Source: Chloroflexi bacterium UBA5177 (GTDB lineage Bacteria > Chloroflexota > UBA5177). From it: DNA of 9,557 nucleotides. A program made the position numbers and the translations under genes. Positions 6,275 to 9,557 of the stretch are shown one piece after another. The stretch is taken from the NCBI GenBank assembly GCA_002413265.1, contig DHWR01000231.1, positions 21,814 through 31,370 of the forward strand, in the 5' to 3' direction. Numbering within the stretch: position 1 is the stretch's first letter; the number at the start of each line of letters is the position of its first letter. The notes under the pieces are model-generated. The model worked only from the letters and a program-made list of their open reading frames with translations, searched no databases and was not told where the DNA came from.

Positions 6275-6498
6275 TCGGTCAGCTCGCCGCTTTTGACGCG
6301 CCACTTCAAAAAGTGCAGCCGCTCCCATTCGGGCAGGCTGAACACGGCGTCTCCCGAGAGCCGGAATTCCTGGCTGCACGGCTGAGAGCAAAACGGACCG
6401 ACCCGACCGTTCTCGACAACTCGCCAATACCAGTTCTCGCTGTTATTGTCGGTCGGTTCGCCGTGCTGATTGCCACACGATAGACATTTGTAATCCAT
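6256..6498 (-). CDS. Small four-cysteine zinc-binding-type protein, function unknown
   Basis: An 80-residue protein with C5-x2-C8 near the N-terminus and FCSQPCSQEF carrying C37-x3-C41. This spacing resembles small treble-clef or TRASH/YacG-like zinc sites, in which the second pair is usually part of an FCSxxC motif. A W/Y-rich strand (WYWRVVENGRVGPF, 23-36) lies between the cysteine pairs, and a basic helix-like segment (LPEWERLHFLKWRVKSGEL) follows. It is cytoplasmic, with no signal or membrane segment. I know no characterised close relative, so a DNA, RNA or protein-binding role is only suggested by the fold type. It starts at ATG 6498 with a weak AGGT site, is divergent from the DUF402 gene across 35 nt, and its stop abuts the stop of the secreted-protein gene. 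The cysteine pattern and snug fit between genes make it a likely real gene. Confidence 0.72.
   Translation of the reverse strand: MDYKCLSCGNQHGEPTDNNSENWYWRVVENGRVGPFCSQPCSQEFRLSGDAVFSLPEWERLHFLKWRVKSGELTDSQVAS
6466..6494 (+). promoter_or_regulatory. Weak promoter candidate for the DUF402 gene
   Basis: CTGATT (6466-6471, 3 of 6 to TTGACA) is followed after 17 nt by TGTAAT (6489-6494, 5 of 6 to TATAAT). It lies within the start of the divergent zinc-protein gene, as it must given the 35-nt spacer, and would start transcription near 6501. Confidence 0.25.
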
Positions 6499-6516
6499 CG
6501 ATTACCTAAAGCCGTT

Positions 6517-6529
6517 AGCGTCTGACGCT
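6517..6529. promoter_or_regulatory. Perfect palindrome in the 35-nt divergent spacer
   Basis: AGCGTC-T-GACGCT is a perfect 6-bp inverted repeat around one base, ending 4 nt before the DUF402 ATG where a ribosome site would be expected. As a double-stranded site it could be an operator controlling both the zinc protein and the DUF402 gene. As RNA it could mask the start of the plus-strand message. Confidence 0.4.
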
Positions 6530-6533
6530 TAGT

Positions 6534-7187
6534 ATGCGGGGGTTCCAGGGCGAAGTCAAGGAGTACTTGAAGGGGTCGTTCGTACCAAATTGGGATGCCG
6601 GAAGGTTCTACTCCTGCTATAAGTCTGATATGAAGGCAGGGGATCGAATCGTCGTCCACGCTTATAAAGCGTGCGGGGATTGTTATCGCTGGTGGCCCGC
6701 GATGGTCGAGTCGATCGACGTTGAGCGCGTCATGACCATGTCTCGTGTCGGCCACTCTGTCCGGGGTCCGAAAGGCGGCTGGGTAAGCAAGTTCGACATT
6801 CGAGGTATCTACTGGTTCGACCGTCCGTACAACCTTGTCGAGGTGTACCTTCCGAGTGGAAAGCTGAAACAGGTTTACATTCACATCGCCAGTCCTGTGC
6901 GTATAGGTGAGGGCAGTCTCACCTATACCGATCATGAGCTCGACGTCGTTCGAAGACCGGGACAGCCCGTGAGGATCGTGGACGAGAACGAATTTGAGGA
7001 TGCCGCTGAGGAGTATGGGTACTCGGCCGATTTTCAATCTGCTTGTCGCCACGCCGTGAACGAGGCTTTGCAAGTGGCCGCGACCTGGAGTCCGAGCGGA
7101 GCGCCGCGGCGGCCCTATCGCAGGCGTCAGGCCGTCCGCACTTCAACTCCGGCAGCCGACTCCAGCACCCGCAATACCGAGGTGTAG
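6534..7187 (+). CDS. DUF402-family protein, divergent nucleotide-phosphatase-like
   Basis: A 217-residue protein whose residues 33-182 match the DUF402 fold (relatives include the Ntdp nucleoside tri-/diphosphatase and FomD of fosfomycin synthesis, Mg/Mn-dependent phosphate hydrolases). Seen in order are GDRIVVHAYK (36-45), IYWFDRPYNLVEVYLPSGK (92-110), VYIHIASPV (114-122), YTDHELDVV (131-139), IVDENEF (148-154) and a final helix to about 182. Against the usual pattern, the HDG after the lysine is ACG here, making a C47-x2-C50 pair; the Asn/Asp usual in the YIxI strand is H117; and one acidic ligand position is E135. Metal site and substrate may therefore differ. Residues 183-217 are an arginine/proline-rich tail that overlaps the end of the opposite gene. 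ATG 6534 is the first after an in-frame stop and lacks a clear ribosome site; M33 is a less likely alternative. Confidence 0.78.
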   Translation: MRGFQGEVKEYLKGSFVPNWDAGRFYSCYKSDMKAGDRIVVHAYKACGDCYRWWPAMVESIDVERVMTMSRVGHSVRGPKGGWVSKFDIRGIYWFDRPYNLVEVYLPSGKLKQVYIHIASPVRIGEGSLTYTDHELDVVRRPGQPVRIVDENEFEDAAEEYGYSADFQSACRHAVNEALQVAATWSPSGAPRRPYRRRQAVRTSTPAADSSTRNTEV

Positions 7188-8017
7188 TCGTCCCGGCTGT
7201 GTCCGCTGGAGGCTGAGAGCCCGTATAGCTGTCTGGCCAGCGCCGTTAGAAATAGAGGCGCTTCAGTTTCATTGCCCAGCTCCAGCGCCAGGTCGAGATC
7301 CTTGGTCAGCAGCTCCGTCATGAAACCCGGTTGAAATGAGCCGTTGAAAGCGCGGAGAGGGAACTGATTTGCGAGCTGCCAGCTCGCGCCGGTACTCGCG
7401 CCAACTACCTCGGCCATGGTGGCCACGTTGGCTCCGGCTTTCACTCCGAGAACCAGCGCCTCCGCGGTTGCCGCGGCTATTGTTCCGACCAGAATGTTAT
7501 TGACGAGTTTCACCACATCGCCGGAGCCGGAAGGGCCCACGTGGAAGATGCGTCCGCCGAGCGCCTCCAGGACAGGGCGTACCTTCTCGAGAGCTTCCTT
7601 CCTTCCGCCGACCATCACCGTGAGAGTGCCCGCCTGCGCTCCCTGAGTGCCGCCGCTGACTGGCGCGTCAAGAAAGTCGATATCGTGTGAAGCGCAGGCT
7701 TCAGCAAGTTCTCTGGCTACTGAGGGAGCAATAGTGCTCATATCGACGAAGACCGTTCCTGGCCTCGCGTTGTCGAGCAGCCCTTGCTCCAGGACCAGAC
7801 CACGGACGTCCGGGGAGTTCGTGACCATGGTGATAACGACGTCACTGTGGGAGGCGAGTGCACCTGGACTTTCCGCCACCTCCGCCCCGACGGCCCGAAT
7901 GGCACGTGAACTCTCGGGCCGCCTCGCCCAAACAGTCAGCGCAAATCTGGCCTTCATAAGATTTCTTGCCATCGGCATACCCATAGCGCCGAGCCCAATA
8001 AGTCCCACACGAGTCAT
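7127..8017 (-). CDS. 3-hydroxyisobutyrate dehydrogenase-family oxidoreductase
   Basis: A 296-residue NAD(P)-dependent beta-hydroxyacid dehydrogenase of standard length (family of 3-hydroxyisobutyrate dehydrogenase, tartronate semialdehyde reductase, GLYR1). The Rossmann motif is GLIGLGAMGMPMARNL (5-20). FVDMSTIAP (90-98) closes the cofactor domain, DAPVSGG (117-123) is the substrate-binding loop, and the catalytic lysine is K170 in GDVVKLVNN with N174 beside it. FMTELLTKDLDLAL (232-245) is the family's C-terminal substrate segment. It reversibly oxidises a short beta-hydroxyacid or reduces a semialdehyde; which one is not decidable. The frame runs 50 codons further up to 8167, but GGAGG 6 nt before ATG 8017 and the Rossmann strand fix the shorter start. 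It ends in a 61-nt tail-to-tail overlap with the DUF402 gene and is divergent from the histidine kinase. Confidence 0.92.
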   Translation of the reverse strand: MTRVGLIGLGAMGMPMARNLMKARFALTVWARRPESSRAIRAVGAEVAESPGALASHSDVVITMVTNSPDVRGLVLEQGLLDNARPGTVFVDMSTIAPSVARELAEACASHDIDFLDAPVSGGTQGAQAGTLTVMVGGRKEALEKVRPVLEALGGRIFHVGPSGSGDVVKLVNNILVGTIAAATAEALVLGVKAGANVATMAEVVGASTGASWQLANQFPLRAFNGSFQPGFMTELLTKDLDLALELGNETEAPLFLTALARQLYGLSASSGHSRDDYTSVLRVLESAAGVEVRTA

Positions 8018-8023
8018 CAGCCG

Positions 8024-8028
8024 CCTCC
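8024..8028 (-). promoter_or_regulatory. Strong ribosome binding site fixing the dehydrogenase start
   Basis: GGAGG (within AAGGGAGG on the minus strand) lies 6 nt before ATG 8017. It rules for this start and against the 50-codon upstream extension. Confidence 0.75.
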
Positions 8029-8086
8029 CTTCCGTTCCTCTTATTGTGTCGAAGACCGTCCGCAGCGGCGGCCCGCGACCAGGTTC

Positions 8087-8114
8087 CTTCACACAGCAGC
8101 GCCGGCTTGTGAAG
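8087..8114. promoter_or_regulatory. Inverted repeat, operator candidate upstream of the histidine kinase
   Basis: CTTCACA (8087-8093) and TGTGAAG (8108-8114) are exact reverse complements with centres 21 bp apart, two helical turns, as expected for a dimeric regulator on one DNA face. The right arm covers the -35 candidate of the kinase promoter, so binding there would plausibly repress the kinase or steer the divergent dehydrogenase gene. Confidence 0.4.
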
Positions 8115-8134
8115 ATCCTCGAGCTCTCTATATC
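8107..8134 (+). promoter_or_regulatory. Promoter candidate for the histidine kinase gene
   Basis: TTGTGA (8107-8112, 4 of 6 to TTGACA) and TATATC (8129-8134, 4 of 6 to TATAAT) are 16 nt apart, placing a start near 8141 and a leader of about 26 nt that contains the GAGGT ribosome site (8155-8159). Confidence 0.3.
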
Positions 8135-8166
8135 CCCGTTCCGTAGACTAGAACGAGGTCTCGTCA

Positions 8167-9557
8167 ATGCTTCAGAGCTTTCGCAGCCGGCTGGTACTCT
8201 CCAATTTGCTGGTCACGCTTCTCGGCCTGCTCGTCGTCGTCTTCGTCTTCACCCAGCTGCTGGTGAACCGCAGTACCGAGGTCAAGAAGGCCGATCGGGC
8301 GGCTCAAGCTCAGGGGGTTGCCTCGCAGGTCGAAGCTCTCTTCGCCCGACATGGTGGTCCGAAGGAGCTGCAACAGCAAATCGACCTCGCCAGCCGGTTG
8401 CTGGGCGTGAGGGTCATCGTCACCACCATGCACAGTCGCATACCACCGGTCGACTCGCGCAAAGACACGCGCTTTTATGCCACCCTGCAGACACCGCTCG
8501 ACCCGGTTGCCTTCAGGAAGGGAAAGGCTGCCGCCCGAGCTCTATTCAACAACTCGAATCTGGTGTTCTTCCAGGCTCCGCTTCGAGGGCATGTTAACCG
8601 CAACCTCATTGGCGCGGTCGTGCTTATCGCAAAAGTTCAGGACGTGCAGCCGAGCCTTGGAGCCTTCGCGCAGATATTGCTCACCGTCCTGGGTAGTGCG
8701 CTCGCCGTCTGGTTGGTCATCGGCATCTATTTCGCGGTATCGATTTCTCGCCCGCTGGTGCGGGTTACTGAAGCGACAACTCGGATGGCGCAAGGAGATT
8801 ATTCGGTTCGGGTCCGGGTGCCGGGATCGAGCGAAATAGGGCAGCTGGCCGGAAGCTTCAATGACATGGCGGAAGAAGTGCAGCGAACGAACCGGTTGCT
8901 GCGGGACTTCGTCGCCAACGTCTCGCACGATTTACGCACGCCGCTGACCAGCATCGCAGGCTTTTCCGGAGCCGTCGTAGACGGTACGGCATCAGGGAAC
9001 GAGCTCCAGTCGACAGCGGCGATTATCCATGAGGAGGCGCTGAAGATGCAGAGGCTCGTAGACGACCTGCTGCAGCTCACAAAGTTGGAGTCCGGCCTCT
9101 TAAAGCTCGAGGTGCACTCGGTGCCGCTTCGGCCGTTCGTGGCTAACGTGCTCGACCGCATCGAGAAATCCGCCGGGGACCGACCCCTGCCGAGACTCGT
9201 GAACAGCATCCCCGCACAGCTGCCTGCGGCAGCCTTGGACGAAGTCCAGTTCGAGCGCGCGTTACAGAATCTCTTGGATAACGCCATTCAGTACACCGGT
9301 TCGGACGGTTCCGTAACCGTCGGCGGATCGACCTTCGACGAGCGCACCATCGAAATGACGGTTGCCGACTCCGGACGTGGGATCTCCTCCGACGAGCTGT
9401 CTCGGATTTTCGAGCGGTTCTATCGCTCAGACAAGAGTCGTGAGCGCGCTCACGGGCATGCCGGACTGGGGTTGGCGATTGTGAAGGAGGTGGTGGAGGG
9501 CCATGGCGGCGCCATTCAAGTTGAAAGCCGCGTCGGCGAGGGCACGACCTTCCGCAT
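8167..9557 (+). CDS. Membrane sensor histidine kinase (3' end beyond window)
   Basis: Translating from ATG 8167 (GAGGT 7 nt upstream) gives 463 residues with no stop before the right edge, so only the last few codons are likely missing. The order is TM1 (about 9-30), an extracytoplasmic sensor segment (about 32-166, PhoR/sCache-like in outline: RVIV at 82-85 and IGAVVLIAKV at 148-157), TM2 (about 167-190), HAMP (about 191-243), then the kinase. The H box is NVSHDLRTPLTSI with phospho-acceptor H254. The ATPase domain has the N box QNLLDNAIQYT (N372), G1 DSGRGI (401-406), the F box IFERFYR and G2 GLGLAIV (433-439). It autophosphorylates and passes phosphate to a response regulator. The partner is not adjacent upstream: it may be the OmpR-type regulator at 4731-5435 or a gene beyond 9557. 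All catalytic boxes are intact. Confidence 0.93.
   Translation, partial: MLQSFRSRLVLSNLLVTLLGLLVVVFVFTQLLVNRSTEVKKADRAAQAQGVASQVEALFARHGGPKELQQQIDLASRLLGVRVIVTTMHSRIPPVDSRKDTRFYATLQTPLDPVAFRKGKAAARALFNNSNLVFFQAPLRGHVNRNLIGAVVLIAKVQDVQPSLGAFAQILLTVLGSALAVWLVIGIYFAVSISRPLVRVTEATTRMAQGDYSVRVRVPGSSEIGQLAGSFNDMAEEVQRTNRLLRDFVANVSHDLRTPLTSIAGFSGAVVDGTASGNELQSTAAIIHEEALKMQRLVDDLLQLTKLESGLLKLEVHSVPLRPFVANVLDRIEKSAGDRPLPRLVNSIPAQLPAAALDEVQFERALQNLLDNAIQYTGSDGSVTVGGSTFDERTIEMTVADSGRGISSDELSRIFERFYRSDKSRERAHGHAGLGLAIVKEVVEGHGGAIQVESRVGEGTTFR

Noticed and set aside
6306..7073. 255-codon minus-strand open frame over the DUF402 gene
   Set aside because: The plus-strand DUF402 motifs and the minus-strand four-cysteine protein in another frame explain the same DNA far better.
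8153..8164. ACGAG-GT-CTCGT around the kinase ribosome site
   Set aside because: A 5-bp stem with a 2-nt loop cannot form as RNA, and the shorter 4-bp form is too weak to call a riboregulator.
8018..8167. 50-codon N-terminal extension of the dehydrogenase to a TTG
   Set aside because: The Rossmann strand begins at ATG 8017 behind a strong GGAGG; the extension would cover the whole divergent promoter region.
7647..8597. 316-codon plus-strand open frame
   Set aside because: It is antisense to the dehydrogenase and then out of frame with the histidine kinase; no recognisable motif, and both real genes are strongly supported.
8799..9287. 162-codon minus-strand open frame near the right edge
   Set aside because: It is the antisense shadow of the kinase HAMP/DHp/ATPase region; serine-rich with no family pattern.
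1..9557. CRISPR array, tRNA/rRNA gene, insertion-sequence ends or integrase
   Set aside because: I looked for spaced identical repeats, cloverleaf sequences, rRNA motifs and transposase motifs and found none; the window reads as ordinary chromosomal coding DNA.

Overview
The window is a GC-rich, densely coded stretch of bacterial chromosome with ten protein genes (nine complete, one cut by the right edge). I see no rRNA, tRNA, CRISPR array, transposase or phage gene. The mix of families (OmpR-type regulator, PIP-synthase-like CDP-alcohol phosphatidyltransferase, DUF402 protein, single-domain oxidoreductases) and the frequent GGAGG/GAGGT ribosome sites suit a free-living, GC-rich soil or sediment bacterium. 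Chloroflexota or a related 'terrabacterial' group is my best guess, but this is weak inference from protein flavour only.

Left block (103-4629, all minus strand): read in transcription order it encodes a class III PLP aminotransferase, a Gfo/Idh/MocA oxidoreductase (5 nt gap), a PAP2/Aur1-like membrane phosphatase (10 nt overlap), then after 91 nt with a good promoter candidate a CDP-alcohol phosphatidyltransferase of the phosphatidylinositol-phosphate-synthase type and a DedA membrane protein (1 nt gap). The last three are membrane-lipid proteins. The first two are enzymes of the kind that oxidise and aminate small polyols or sugars. Together they suggest making or remodelling an inositol-type (possibly aminated) phospholipid head group; this is a hypothesis.

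Middle block: an OmpR/PhoB-family response regulator (4731-5435, minus) is divergent from a small secreted protein built of two similar beta-rich repeats (5635-6255, plus). The 199-nt region between them carries three TAA-containing units spaced exactly 11 bp, the spacing used by OmpR/PhoB-type regulators. The secreted gene meets, stop codon to stop codon with no base between, an 80-residue four-cysteine zinc-binding-type protein (6256-6498, minus).

Right block: 35 nt from that zinc protein, divergent, is a DUF402-family (nucleotide phosphatase-like) gene (6534-7187, plus). Its 3' end overlaps by 61 nt the end of a 3-hydroxyisobutyrate-dehydrogenase-family gene (7127-8017, minus). That gene is divergent from a membrane sensor histidine kinase (8167 to the right edge, plus). 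The kinase and the response regulator may be partners although they lie 2.7 kb apart. The 149-nt spacer upstream of the kinase has an inverted repeat overlapping a promoter candidate.

No stretch longer than 300 nt lacks a gene. Positions 1-102 hold only a 9-bp inverted repeat that I can point to.
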